From Kineosporia succinea (GTDB lineage: Bacteria > Actinomycetota > Actinomycetes > Actinomycetales > Kineosporiaceae), in contig NZ_JAUSQZ010000001.1 in the NCBI RefSeq assembly GCF_030811555.1, positions 2,663,241 through 2,727,240 of the forward strand: 64,000 nt of DNA. Reading direction: 5' to 3'. Below the pieces are notes generated by a model. The model saw only the letters and a program-made list of their open reading frames with translations, did no database searches and was not told the origin of the DNA. The translations under genes and the position numbers were made by a program. This document shows, in pieces, positions 38,617 to 47,886 of the stretch (positions within the stretch are counted from its first letter, which is position 1; every line of letters starts with the position of its first letter).

Positions 38617-40184
38617 ACCGCCGCCTGCTCCTCGGCAGCGCCGACGAGCTCGTGGTGCAACGTGTCTCGTCGGTCTGCGAAGAACTCGGCGACGAACTGG
38701 TGCACGTCTGCGTCACCTCCAACGAGGTGCCCGACGCGGTCTCCGGTTTCCAGCCCGACGTGCTGATCCTGGCCGAGAGCCTGGGCCCGGTACCGGTTCT
38801 CGACCTGATCCGGCAGATCGCCCGGCAAGACCCGTTCGTCGGCATCCTGCTGCTCAGCTCCACCTCCGATCCGGAGCTGTTCCGGGTCGCGATGGAGGCC
38901 GGCGCCCGCAGCATCGCCCCGCTCGGCTTCACCATCGACGACCTGGGCCAGCGCATCGAGAGTGCCGCGGCCTGGGCCGGCATCGTGCGCAGCCACATCG
39001 CCGGCGACACCTCCCGCGTGCTGGGCAGCGGTCACGTGGTGGCCCTGGCCGGCAGCAAGGGCGGCGTCGGCACCAGCACCCTGGCCGTGCACACCGCCCT
39101 CGAGGCCGCCGCCGACGGCCGCCGTACCTGCCTCGTCGACCTCGACCTGCAGACCGGTGACCTCTCCACCCTCCTGAACATCAGCCACCGCCGCGACGTC
39201 ACCGATCTGATCGGCCTGGTCGGCGAGATCTCCGGGCAGACCCTCGACGACGTCCTGTTCCGCCACACCTCCGGGCTGCACGTCCTGCTCGGCCCGCGCG
39301 AGGGCGAACGCGCCGAGGAGATCACCGAGGCCGTGGGCCGCGCGGTGATCGGTGCCCTGAAGTCTCGGTTCGACGTGGTGGTGGTCGACGTCGGCAGCGT
39401 GCTCACCCCGGCCGGCGCGTCCGCGGTCGAGATCGCCGACCGCGCCGTGCTGGTCGCCACCCCCGACGTGCTGAGCATGCGCGGGTGCCGCCGCACCGCC
39501 CGCCTGTGGGACCGGCTGCGGCTGCGGCCCGAGAAAGACGTCACCGTGCTGCTCAACCGCATCTCCCGGGGTGTGGAGGTGCAACCCGACCTGGCCGCCC
39601 GGCTGGCGCGACTGCCCATCAGCGAGGTGGGCGTCCCCGCGTCCTTCCGCTCGTTCGAGGCCGCCGCCAACACCGGCGACCCCCAGCGGCTCGTCGACCG
39701 CGACACCCGCCGCGCCCTGGCCCGGGTGGCCGAGTCACTCGGAGTCCGTCAACCCGCCGAAACTGCCCGCCGATCGGCCGAAACCGGCCGTCGGGCCGCG
39801 CGCCGTCGTGACGCCGGGCAGGTGGCCATCGAATTCATGGGCCTGCTGCCCCTTCTCGGCATCGTGCTGGCCTGCCTCGTCCAGGGCGTGCTGATCGGCT
39901 ACGGCCACGTGCTCGCCGGGCAGGCGGCGGCCGCGGCGGCGCGGGTGGCGGTCTCTCCCGACCGGAGCGACGGCGACATCGAGGCCCGGGCCCGTCAGGA
40001 ACTGCCCGGCGCCTGGCAGGACGGGCTGACGGTCACGGTCGGAGACCGCTGGTCGGACCCGGACTCCGAGGTCACGGTGCGCGTCACCACCCCGTCGTTC
40101 ATCCCGGGCGTCACCGGTCTTTTCGGTGACGCGCTGATCGCCGAGTCCACCGCCCAGATGCGGTTCGAGGGGCGCCGGCCATGA
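38613..40184 (+). CDS. TadZ/CpaE ATPase fused to a TadE-like pseudopilin
   Basis: A 523-residue fusion. Residues about 1-125 are a receiver-like domain (DVLILAESLGPVPVLDLI), and 135-380 are a MinD/ParA-type ATPase with deviant Walker A AGSKGGVGTST, LVDLDLQTGD and VVVVDVGS, together a typical TadZ. Residues about 400-523 are a TadE-like pseudopilin: RDAGQVAIEFMGLLPLLGIV gives Gly402|Gln403 with Glu407 at +5, the class III prepilin cleavage pattern, then a membrane helix and an extracytoplasmic tail. Prepilin peptidase could thus release the pilin part. No separate start for the TadE part is seen. Confidence 0.85.
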   Translation: MNRRLLLGSADELVVQRVSSVCEELGDELVHVCVTSNEVPDAVSGFQPDVLILAESLGPVPVLDLIRQIARQDPFVGILLLSSTSDPELFRVAMEAGARSIAPLGFTIDDLGQRIESAAAWAGIVRSHIAGDTSRVLGSGHVVALAGSKGGVGTSTLAVHTALEAAADGRRTCLVDLDLQTGDLSTLLNISHRRDVTDLIGLVGEISGQTLDDVLFRHTSGLHVLLGPREGERAEEITEAVGRAVIGALKSRFDVVVVDVGSVLTPAGASAVEIADRAVLVATPDVLSMRGCRRTARLWDRLRLRPEKDVTVLLNRISRGVEVQPDLAARLARLPISEVGVPASFRSFEAAANTGDPQRLVDRDTRRALARVAESLGVRQPAETARRSAETGRRAARRRDAGQVAIEFMGLLPLLGIVLACLVQGVLIGYGHVLAGQAAAAAARVAVSPDRSDGDIEARARQELPGAWQDGLTVTVGDRWSDPDSEVTVRVTTPSFIPGVTGLFGDALIAESTAQMRFEGRRP

Positions 40185-40530
40185 AGGAGCGGGGGCAGGC
40201 ATCGATCGAGTTGCTCGGCGCCATACCGTTCATCGCCCTCGCCTTCCTCGCCGCCCTGCAGCTGACCGTCGCGGCCGCCACCGCCCAGGCCGCCAGTGCG
40301 GCCGCCCGGGCCGCCGCCCGCACGGCCAGCCAGGGCGACGGCGACCCGGCCGCCTCGGCGCGCCGGAGCGTCCCCGATTGGCTCGAAGACGATCTGGCGG
40401 TCGAGATCGGCGGCGGGGAGAGCCCTTCGGTGCAGGTCACCGTGACCATGCCGATCGTGCTGCCCGGTCTGGGCGGTGGCCCGCAGGTGCACCGCACCGC
40501 CTGGTTCGAGAGCGAGACGGCGAGGGCGCC

Positions 40531-40540
<10 letters not shown>
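40181..40540 (+). CDS. TadE-like minor pseudopilin
   Basis: A 119-residue TadE-family protein. KERGQASIELLGAIPFIALAFLAALQL has the prepilin cleavage site after Gly with Glu at +5 and the following membrane helix; the outside part ends in VTVTMPIVLPGLGG. TadE-type proteins are minor pilins or assembly factors of the Flp pilus. The start overlaps the fusion gene stop by ATGA, and the 3' end overlaps tadA by ten bases. Confidence 0.85.
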
Positions 40541-41840
<1,300 letters not shown>

Positions 41841-41844
<4 letters not shown>

Positions 41845-42755
41845 TCCTCGCCCTGGCGGCGGTCACCCTGCTGGTGGCCGTGATCGGTTGTCTGCAGTGG
41901 GTTCTCGGCGCCAACGAGCGGGAGGCGCTGACCAGCCGCACGGCCCTCGAGGTGGTCGAGCGGTCGGGGGCGCGGTGGGTCAACCGGCTCGATGCGCGCC
42001 TCCGGCGCACCTGGCACGGGCGGTGGTTGCAGCTGCGCCTCGACCGCGCCGGGGTGCGGTGGCGAATGGGGGACGTGTGGGTCGCCCTGGCGGGTCTCGC
42101 GGTGGTGGTGTTCGTGGTCGCCTCCCGGATGCTGAGCTGGTGGTTCGCCGTGCTCGCGGCCGCCGCCGCGGTGCGGCTGGCGCTGACGGTGCTCGACCGG
42201 CGCGAGTCGCGGCGCCGGGAGGCGTTCGTGGCCCAGCTGCCCGAGGTGGCCCGCGTGCTCTCCAACGCCACCTCGGCCGGGCTGGCGCTGCGCTCGGCGA
42301 TCCGGATGGCGGGCGAGGACCTCGACGAGCCGGCCTCGTCGGAGATGTCGCGCCTGGCCCACGAACTCGACGTCGGCACCCCGTTGAACGATGCGCTCGA
42401 CCATCTCCAGCAGCGCCTGCCCAGTCGTGAGTTGTCGCTGCTGACAAGAACTCTCATCATCCAGGCGCGGGCCGGCGGTGCGGTGGTGACGGCTCTGCGC
42501 GGTATGTCCGACACCCTGGAGGCCCGTAAGGACCTGCGCCGAGAGGTACGCACCATGCTCTCCGGCGCGGTGTTCACCAGCTGGATCGTGCTCATCCTGG
42601 GGGCCGGCTCGCTGCTGATGATGAACGTGATCGCCCCGGGCACGCTGAACAAGGTCACGTCGTCGCTGATCGGCCAGATCATCCTGGTGCTCGCGCTGGG
42701 GATGTACGCGGCCGGGTTCTGGATGATCCGCCGCACCACCCGGATCGACGTCTGA
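41841..42755 (+). CDS. tadB: Tad pilus inner-membrane protein TadB
   Basis: A 304-residue T2SSF-domain protein. There is an N-terminal span (MILALAAVTLLVAVIGCLQWVLG), two central spans (VWVALAGLAVVVFVVASRML; WFAVLAAAAAVRLAL), the cytosolic domain with AQLPEVARVLSNATSAGLALRSAIRMAGEDLDEP and ELDVGTPLNDALDHLQQRL, and two C-terminal spans. It forms the membrane platform with TadC. The GTG overlaps tadA by four bases. Confidence 0.93.
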
Positions 42756-43648
42756 TGAGCGGGCACGGGCTGGCCCTGGGGATGGCCGCGCTGCTGGTCT
42801 ATCTCTTCGGCCTGTACGGGTGGCAGCTGCTCAAGGCCCCGCCCGAGGTCGCCCTGCCCGACACCGGTTCGGTGCCGGTGGTGCGCACCAGCCGCTTCCC
42901 GCTGGTGTCGCGGTTCTACCGGTTCCTCGGCCGCCGCACCGGCCCGGCCCTCAGTGGTCTGCTCGGCCCACGCTGGCGCCTGGAGGTGCGCAACCTGCTG
43001 GCCGCCGCCGGGCAGCCGCGTGATCTGGACGTGGCCGGGTTCGCCGAGCTGCAGGGTGCCTACGCGGTGCTCGGCCTGCTCGGCGGCCTGCTGCTGGTGG
43101 TGCGCGGCCTACCGACGCTCGCCGCCCTGGCCGCCCTGCTGCTCGTGGCCTATCCCACGATCTGGCTGTGGAGTGAGGCCCAGCGCCGGCAGCGCCGCAT
43201 CGAGCAGGAGCTGCCCGACTTCCTCGACGTGCTGGCGATCACCGTCACGGCCGGGCTGGGCTTCCGGGCGGCGATGGAACGGGTGGGGGAGACGCTCGAG
43301 GGGCCGCTCGCCGAGGAGGTCCGGCGCACGATGCGCCGGATGGACATCGGGGTGCACCGCCGCGAGGCGTTCCTCGAACTGCGCGACCGCAACCCCCGTT
43401 CGTCCACCATGGGGCTGTTCGTCACCGCGATGATCCAGGCCGAGGAGCTGGGCGCACCGCTGGCCGACACCCTGAACCAGCTGGCCGAGGACATGCGCCG
43501 GGAGTTCGCCCAGATCGCGCGGCGCCGGGCGGCGCGGGCCGCGCCGCGGGTCAGCCTGATCATCACCATGGTGATCATGCCGGCGGTGGTCGCGCTGATC
43601 GTGCTGGCGCTGTTCCTGGGCTCCGACGTGGATCTGGGGTCGTTGTGA
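42755..43648 (+). CDS. tadC: Tad pilus inner-membrane protein TadC
   Basis: A 297-residue T2SSF-domain protein with the same architecture as TadB: an N-terminal span, AVLGLLGGLLLVVRGLP and LAALLLVAYPTIWLWSEA in the middle, the cytosolic part EQELPDFLDVLAITVTAGLGFRAAMERVGE with MDIGVHRREAFLELRDR, and a C-terminal span (VSLIITMVIMPAVVALIVLALFLG). ATG overlaps the tadB stop (TGATG) and its own stop overlaps the kinase gene (GTGA). Confidence 0.93.
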   Translation: MSGHGLALGMAALLVYLFGLYGWQLLKAPPEVALPDTGSVPVVRTSRFPLVSRFYRFLGRRTGPALSGLLGPRWRLEVRNLLAAAGQPRDLDVAGFAELQGAYAVLGLLGGLLLVVRGLPTLAALAALLLVAYPTIWLWSEAQRRQRRIEQELPDFLDVLAITVTAGLGFRAAMERVGETLEGPLAEEVRRTMRRMDIGVHRREAFLELRDRNPRSSTMGLFVTAMIQAEELGAPLADTLNQLAEDMRREFAQIARRRAARAAPRVSLIITMVIMPAVVALIVLALFLGSDVDLGSL

Positions 43649-44823
43649 GCGAGGTCGGCCGGCTCGCCCGCTACCTGCTGATCCCGCGCGTCGCGGCCCC
43701 GGTGCTGACCCTGGTCGCGCTGCGGGCTGATCCGCCGGCGGTCGCACTGCTGCTGGGGGCGCTGTCCGGTCTGAACCTCCTGGCCCTGCGGTTCTGGACG
43801 CGGTTGCCGCACGGTCGGCTGCATCTGCTGCTCGACCAGGTGCTGGCTCTGGGTGTGCTGGGCGTCGTGGGGTCCGGGACGCCGATGGTGCTGTACCTGA
43901 TGGCGAGTGGTGTGCTGGCCGGGCTGACCTACCGGGCCCGGCCCGTTCTCGTCGCGGGCATCCTCACCTCGCTGACCTACGGGGGCTTCCTGATGCTGCG
44001 GGCCGGATACGTGCCGGGGGAGATCGACCTCCACACCACGATCACCCTGCCCGCCCTGCTGCTCGGGGCGGGGCCCGCCGGGGTGGCGGTGCGGCGGCTG
44101 CTGGTGCGGCAGGAACGCACGGCCACGCAGCTCTGGAAGCTTCGGCGCACCCATGCGGTTCGGGAAGAACGGCTGCGCGTCGCCCGCGACCTGCACGACT
44201 CGCTGACCAAGGATCTGCACGGTGTCTGGCTGCTCAGTCGTACTCTGCGGGCAGCACTGGAACGTGGTGACCAGGATTCGGTGCGCGAGGCCGCCGGGGT
44301 GATCGGTGAGACCGCCCAGGGACTGGCCGGGCAGTCGCGGATGGTGATCCGGGGGTTGCGTGAATCGGGTCCGGCCGTGGGTGGTCTCGTGGAGGCGCTG
44401 CACGAGCGGGCTGCGGGGGTGTCGGCGGGGCATCAGCTGGCCGTCGAAATTCAAGCCCACGAGGTGGATCTCGACGATGCTTCCCGGAATGTGCTGCTGA
44501 TGGTTGCTTCCGAGGCGCTGCACAACGTGGTCAAGCACGCGCGGGCCCGCACGGTGACCCTGACGCTGGCGGCGCGCGCTGATGCGGTGGTGCTGGAGAT
44601 CGAGGACGACGGGGTCGGTTTCGCGATCACGCCGGGTTTCGGTCCGGGGCACTACGGGCTCCTGGGCATGCGGGAGCGGGCGGCCCGCAGCGGCGGGGAG
44701 TTCGCGATCCGCAGTGCGCCGGGCGACGGGACGAGGGTGCGGCTGACGCTGCCGGTGCGAAGATCTCCGGTCCCCGCTCGCGGTGAGGCGTTTCTCCACC
44801 GGGCCCGGGTCAGTCGTGCCTGA
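43645..44823 (+). CDS. NarX-type sensor histidine kinase in the Tad operon
   Basis: A 392-residue kinase of the HisKA_3 class. About five N-terminal hydrophobic segments (from VAAPVLTLVALRADPPAVALLLGALSGLNLLAL to LPALLLGAGPAGVAVRRLL) form a membrane sensor. The phosphoacceptor is in LRVARDLHDSLTKDLHGVWLLSR, and the ATPase has MVASEALHNVVKHARA, IEDDGVGF and GHYGLLGMRERAARSGG. Overlaps on both sides show it is part of the pilus operon, so it probably senses a surface or membrane cue for piliation. Confidence 0.92.
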   Translation: MSEVGRLARYLLIPRVAAPVLTLVALRADPPAVALLLGALSGLNLLALRFWTRLPHGRLHLLLDQVLALGVLGVVGSGTPMVLYLMASGVLAGLTYRARPVLVAGILTSLTYGGFLMLRAGYVPGEIDLHTTITLPALLLGAGPAGVAVRRLLVRQERTATQLWKLRRTHAVREERLRVARDLHDSLTKDLHGVWLLSRTLRAALERGDQDSVREAAGVIGETAQGLAGQSRMVIRGLRESGPAVGGLVEALHERAAGVSAGHQLAVEIQAHEVDLDDASRNVLLMVASEALHNVVKHARARTVTLTLAARADAVVLEIEDDGVGFAITPGFGPGHYGLLGMRERAARSGGEFAIRSAPGDGTRVRLTLPVRRSPVPARGEAFLHRARVSRA

Positions 44824-45511
44824 GCGCGAAGCCCGTTCACCCGTGACGGTTCTCGTGGCCGACGACAACCCGGTGATCCGGATCGGCCTGCGTCAGCTGC
44901 TCACCGCCGAGCCGGCCACCCGGCTGGTGGGCGAGGCCCGTGACGGTGCCGAGGCCCTGCGCCGGGCCCGGGAGCTGCGGCCCGACGTGGTGCTGCTCGA
45001 CGTGCGCATGCCCGGCACCTCCGGCCTCGACGTGCTGCCCGAGCTGGCCACCTTCACCTGCGTGCTGATGCTGACCTCGAGCGAGGAGGACGAGACGGTG
45101 CGCCGGGCCGTGCGGGACGGGGCGCGGGGCTACCTGGTCTACGGCACGTTCGACGAGAGCACCGTGGTGCAGAACATTCTCGCGGCGGCCGGGGGCGGGT
45201 CGGTGTTCAGCGCCTCGGCGGTGCGGGTGCTGGCGTCGGAGCGATCCGCCGCGGCCCCGGCGGTGCGGGCCGCCGACCCGGCCGTGGCGGCGCTGCTGTC
45301 CGACCGGGAGGCCGGGGTGATGGAACTGCTCGCCGCCGGGCGCACGAACGGGGAGATCGCCCAGCTGCTCTTCGTGGCCCCGAAGACGGTGAAGAACCAC
45401 GTGAACCGGATCTTCGCCAAGCTCGGGGCGCGCAGTCGCCGCGAGGCGGTGGAGATTTGGGCCCGCGCTGGGCCCGCCGGGCCCTCGTCCGGCCCGGCCC
45501 CGCGCCACTAG
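44816..45511 (+). CDS. NarL/LuxR-type response regulator lacking the conserved receiver lysine
   Basis: A 231-residue regulator. The receiver has VADDNPVIRIGLRQLL, the Asp in VVLLDVRMPG and LTSSEEDE, but the usual GYLLK motif reads GYLVYG, so Tyr replaces the switch Lys. The C-terminal LuxR helix-turn-helix (LLSDREAGVMELLAAGRTNGEIAQLLFVAPKTVKNHVNRIFAKLGARSR) is complete. GTG at 44816 overlaps the kinase stop; another GTG at 44843 begins right at the receiver. It likely controls the pilus operon or the pilin gene just downstream. Confidence 0.9.
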   Translation: MPEREARSPVTVLVADDNPVIRIGLRQLLTAEPATRLVGEARDGAEALRRARELRPDVVLLDVRMPGTSGLDVLPELATFTCVLMLTSSEEDETVRRAVRDGARGYLVYGTFDESTVVQNILAAAGGGSVFSASAVRVLASERSAAAPAVRAADPAVAALLSDREAGVMELLAAGRTNGEIAQLLFVAPKTVKNHVNRIFAKLGARSRREAVEIWARAGPAGPSSGPAPRH

Positions 45512-45538
45512 CCTCGGTTCTCTCTGAGGGGAGCACAG

Positions 45539-45739
45539 ATGATCCAGATCTACCTCGGGTTGCTGGCTTTGGGGCACCGGGTCCGGCGTCGCGACGACCG
45601 CGGGCAGACCGCGGCCGAGTACATGGGCATCGTCGTGATCGTGGCCATCATCATCGTGGCCATCGCGACCAGCGGTATCGGCACCACCATCGCCGGCAAC
45701 ATCACCACCAAGATCTCGCAGATCTTCGGCGCCACCTGA
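45539..45739 (+). CDS. flp: Flp family type IVb pilin
   Basis: A 66-residue major pilin. The prepilin site RGQTAAEYMGIVVIVAIIIVAI has Gly|Gln with Glu at +5 followed by Tyr, the Flp signature, then the membrane helix and a short polar tail ending IFGAT. The leader is about 22 residues. GGGGAG lies eight bases before the ATG. It is separated from the regulator gene by only 27 bases. Confidence 0.93.
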   Translation: MIQIYLGLLALGHRVRRRDDRGQTAAEYMGIVVIVAIIIVAIATSGIGTTIAGNITTKISQIFGAT

Positions 45740-45747
45740 CGTCCGCG

Positions 45748-46455
45748 GTGCTGCGCGGCCGGGCTACGGGGCGGGAGGAGGGCCAGATCGCTCCGGCCCT
45801 CCTCCTCGTGGTGGTCGCACTGCTCTTCCTCGGCCTGCTCTTCGCCCAGGTGGGCAGCGCCTCCGACCAGAAGACCCAGACCCAGACGGCGGCCGACTCG
45901 GCGGCCGTGGCCGCGACCCATCAGTTCCGCGACGCCACCGTGCTCCGGGCCGCGGCCACGATCCCCTGGCAGGTGCGTCCCCTGTTCGCGCCCCTGACCG
46001 CCTGGGAACCCGACCTGACCGCCGCCGCCTGCGCCGCCGCACAACGCAACTGGGGTGAGAACCCGCACGAGGGGGCCGGACTCGGCTGCACCGACGTCTC
46101 GCTGTCGAGCACCGGCGACGGCGTGCGGGTGGAGGTGCTGGCCCCGCCCGGCCAGGTCGTCGACGGCCCGGCCGACGTGGCGGCACAACGGGCCCGGGCG
46201 AGCGTGGTCTCCCGGGTCACGTTCGTGCGCTGCCCCCAGTTCGCGCAGCCGAAGGCGGCGGCGCTGGCCCACTGGCTCGTCGACCGCGTGGCGGAGCGGC
46301 TCGGTCGCGCCTCCGGCTGTTTCACCCCGGTCGACGGGATCAACCTGGGCATCCTCGACACCTGGCCGTTCCCGCCGGCCCGGGCCGCGATCGGCCCGCC
46401 GGAAGAGATCCTCGACGCGGTGCGTGAGAGCTTCCGCATCGAGATCATCGACTGA
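45748..46455 (+). CDS. TadG-like pilus-associated protein
   Basis: A 235-residue protein with an N-terminal pseudopilin-like segment EEGQIAPALLLVVVALLFLGLLFAQVGSASDQKTQTQTAADSAAVAA, typical of TadG/Rv3654c-like proteins; +5 is Ala instead of Glu. The outside part has five Cys (TAAACAAA, GLGCTD, VRCPQF, SGCFTP), unusual in this operon. The GTG at 45748 starts eight bases after the Flp stop and has no clear ribosome binding site, suggesting coupled translation. It overlaps the convergent gene by 11 bases. Confidence 0.75.
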   Translation: MLRGRATGREEGQIAPALLLVVVALLFLGLLFAQVGSASDQKTQTQTAADSAAVAATHQFRDATVLRAAATIPWQVRPLFAPLTAWEPDLTAAACAAAQRNWGENPHEGAGLGCTDVSLSSTGDGVRVEVLAPPGQVVDGPADVAAQRARASVVSRVTFVRCPQFAQPKAAALAHWLVDRVAERLGRASGCFTPVDGINLGILDTWPFPPARAAIGPPEEILDAVRESFRIEIID

Positions 46456-47314
46456 AGCCGCAGAACACGCAGCGCGCGGCGGCGGCCACCAGCGGGGCGC
46501 CGCACCAGTCGCAGGGGCTGTGTGGCTGCACCGGGACCCGCGCGACCACCCAGGCCGCCGGGTCTTTCGGCACCGCGACGAACTCGGTGGCCTCCTCGTC
46601 GCCCCAGAAGCCGGGCAGGTCGAGCTCGGTGCGCACCCGGTGAGGTTCCTCGGTGCCGCCCAGCACACCCTCCAGCGACGGCGGCAGCGGCTGCGGCCCG
46701 GCGATCAGCACCCGCACCCCGACCGGCCCGAAGTGCGCCCGGGTGAACCCGTCCGACGACGGGTCGCGGGAGATCTGGCGCACGGCCGCGGCCGGGGTGA
46801 GCTGCACCGCGAACTGCCGCCGCCCGGGCAGTACCGAGGCCAGGTGCTGCCCGATGCCGACGCCGGGCAGGTCCAGCCCGGACACCGAGCGCAGCACCGC
46901 GATGTCGACGAGCTCGGCGGCCAGCGTGGGCAGCAGCGAGACCACGAGCGACGTCGGCCGGCCCGCGACCCCCAGGGCCTGTTCGGCGATGCGGGCGAGG
47001 GCGTAGTGGCCGAGCGGTCCGCCGGGCAGCGCGACCACGGTGATCTCCACCTCCAGAGCGGCCTGGGCCAGGGCCATCTCGCGGGCCACGGCCACCTCGG
47101 CGCTCTCCCCGCAGAGCACGATGAGCCGGGACCCGTCGAACGTCATGCTCTCGATCAGGCCGAGCCGGGTGGCGGCCGGCAGCCTCAGCAGCCCGCCCGG
47201 CGCGTCGTCGCCCGACCAGGTGCTGAGGTCGTCGGCGAGCATGATCCGGCTCGGCCGTTCGATCTCCTCACGCATCACCGGCGGCGGGATGCGTGGCTGC
47301 GGTTCGGTACTCAT
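46445..47314 (-). CDS. Hypothetical protein with C-terminal zinc ribbon
   Basis: A 289-residue soluble protein without signal or membrane span. The C-terminal 25 residues hold a zinc-ribbon pair, CDWCG and CVFCGF. The body contains MTFDGSRLIVLCGESAEVAVAREMALAQAALEVEITVVALPGGPLGHYALARIAEQALG, which reads like an alternating alpha/beta fold, and VVSLLPTLAAELVDIAVLRSV. No family recognised. It is the last gene of a three-gene operon (47874, 47311, 46445) facing the Tad operon; its start overlaps the lipoprotein stop by four bases. Confidence 0.65.
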   Translation of the reverse strand: MSTEPQPRIPPPVMREEIERPSRIMLADDLSTWSGDDAPGGLLRLPAATRLGLIESMTFDGSRLIVLCGESAEVAVAREMALAQAALEVEITVVALPGGPLGHYALARIAEQALGVAGRPTSLVVSLLPTLAAELVDIAVLRSVSGLDLPGVGIGQHLASVLPGRRQFAVQLTPAAAVRQISRDPSSDGFTRAHFGPVGVRVLIAGPQPLPPSLEGVLGGTEEPHRVRTELDLPGFWGDEEATEFVAVPKDPAAWVVARVPVQPHSPCDWCGAPLVAAAARCVFCGFSR

Positions 47315-47886
47315 TCGGACACCTCACCCGCCCTCAGGGTGCTCGGGATCTCCTCGAGACGGCAGGTCTCGAGGGCGTTCACCGGTCCGGCCGTGTTCAG
47401 TGAGATCAGGGTGCCGTCGTCGGTGAGGTACTGCCGCACCACGAGCAGGCCCTGCGTGGACCCGTCGCCGAGCGGATACCGGCTGCGCTGGCTCACCCCG
47501 GCCACCGTGCCCGGCACCGGACCGACGGGCTCGTTCACCTCGATCACTCCGCCCGGTTCCCGGCCGGCGCCGAACGCCGCGATGGCGGCGGCCGGGAAGG
47601 CACCGCGAAAGTCCTCCTGCGAACCGGCGATCACGATGCACCAGCCCTCGTCGGTCTCGGTGCGCCAGGTGCGCACGTCGGTGCCCGACGACTCCGGTTC
47701 GTAGGGCACGTCGTCGGGCATCTCGAAGTGCAGCGCGCCCGTGCTCTCGGTGTGGTGGGCGAGCCCGGAGACCGGGAGCACCTGGGTGCGGCCGTCGTTG
47801 ACCGGGGCCGCGGTGTCGCGGACGCCCACATCGGTGATGCAACCGCTCAGCACGAACAGCAGAACCGCCACCACTAGGGCCCGCAT
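47311..47886 (-). CDS. Lipoprotein (hypothetical)
   Basis: A 191-residue lipoprotein: MRALVVAVLLFVLSGC gives a lipobox with Cys at about residue 16. The exported domain has two further Cys (EGWCIVIAG and LETCRLEEI) that may pair, and mixed beta-like segments such as LLVVRQYLTDDGTLISLNT. No family recognised. The ATG at 47884-47886 is preferred; a GTG lies three codons upstream. It overlaps the preceding membrane protein gene and the following zinc-ribbon gene, so the three are one operon. Confidence 0.65.
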   Translation of the reverse strand: MRALVVAVLLFVLSGCITDVGVRDTAAPVNDGRTQVLPVSGLAHHTESTGALHFEMPDDVPYEPESSGTDVRTWRTETDEGWCIVIAGSQEDFRGAFPAAAIAAFGAGREPGGVIEVNEPVGPVPGTVAGVSQRSRYPLGDGSTQGLLVVRQYLTDDGTLISLNTAGPVNALETCRLEEIPSTLRAGEVSE

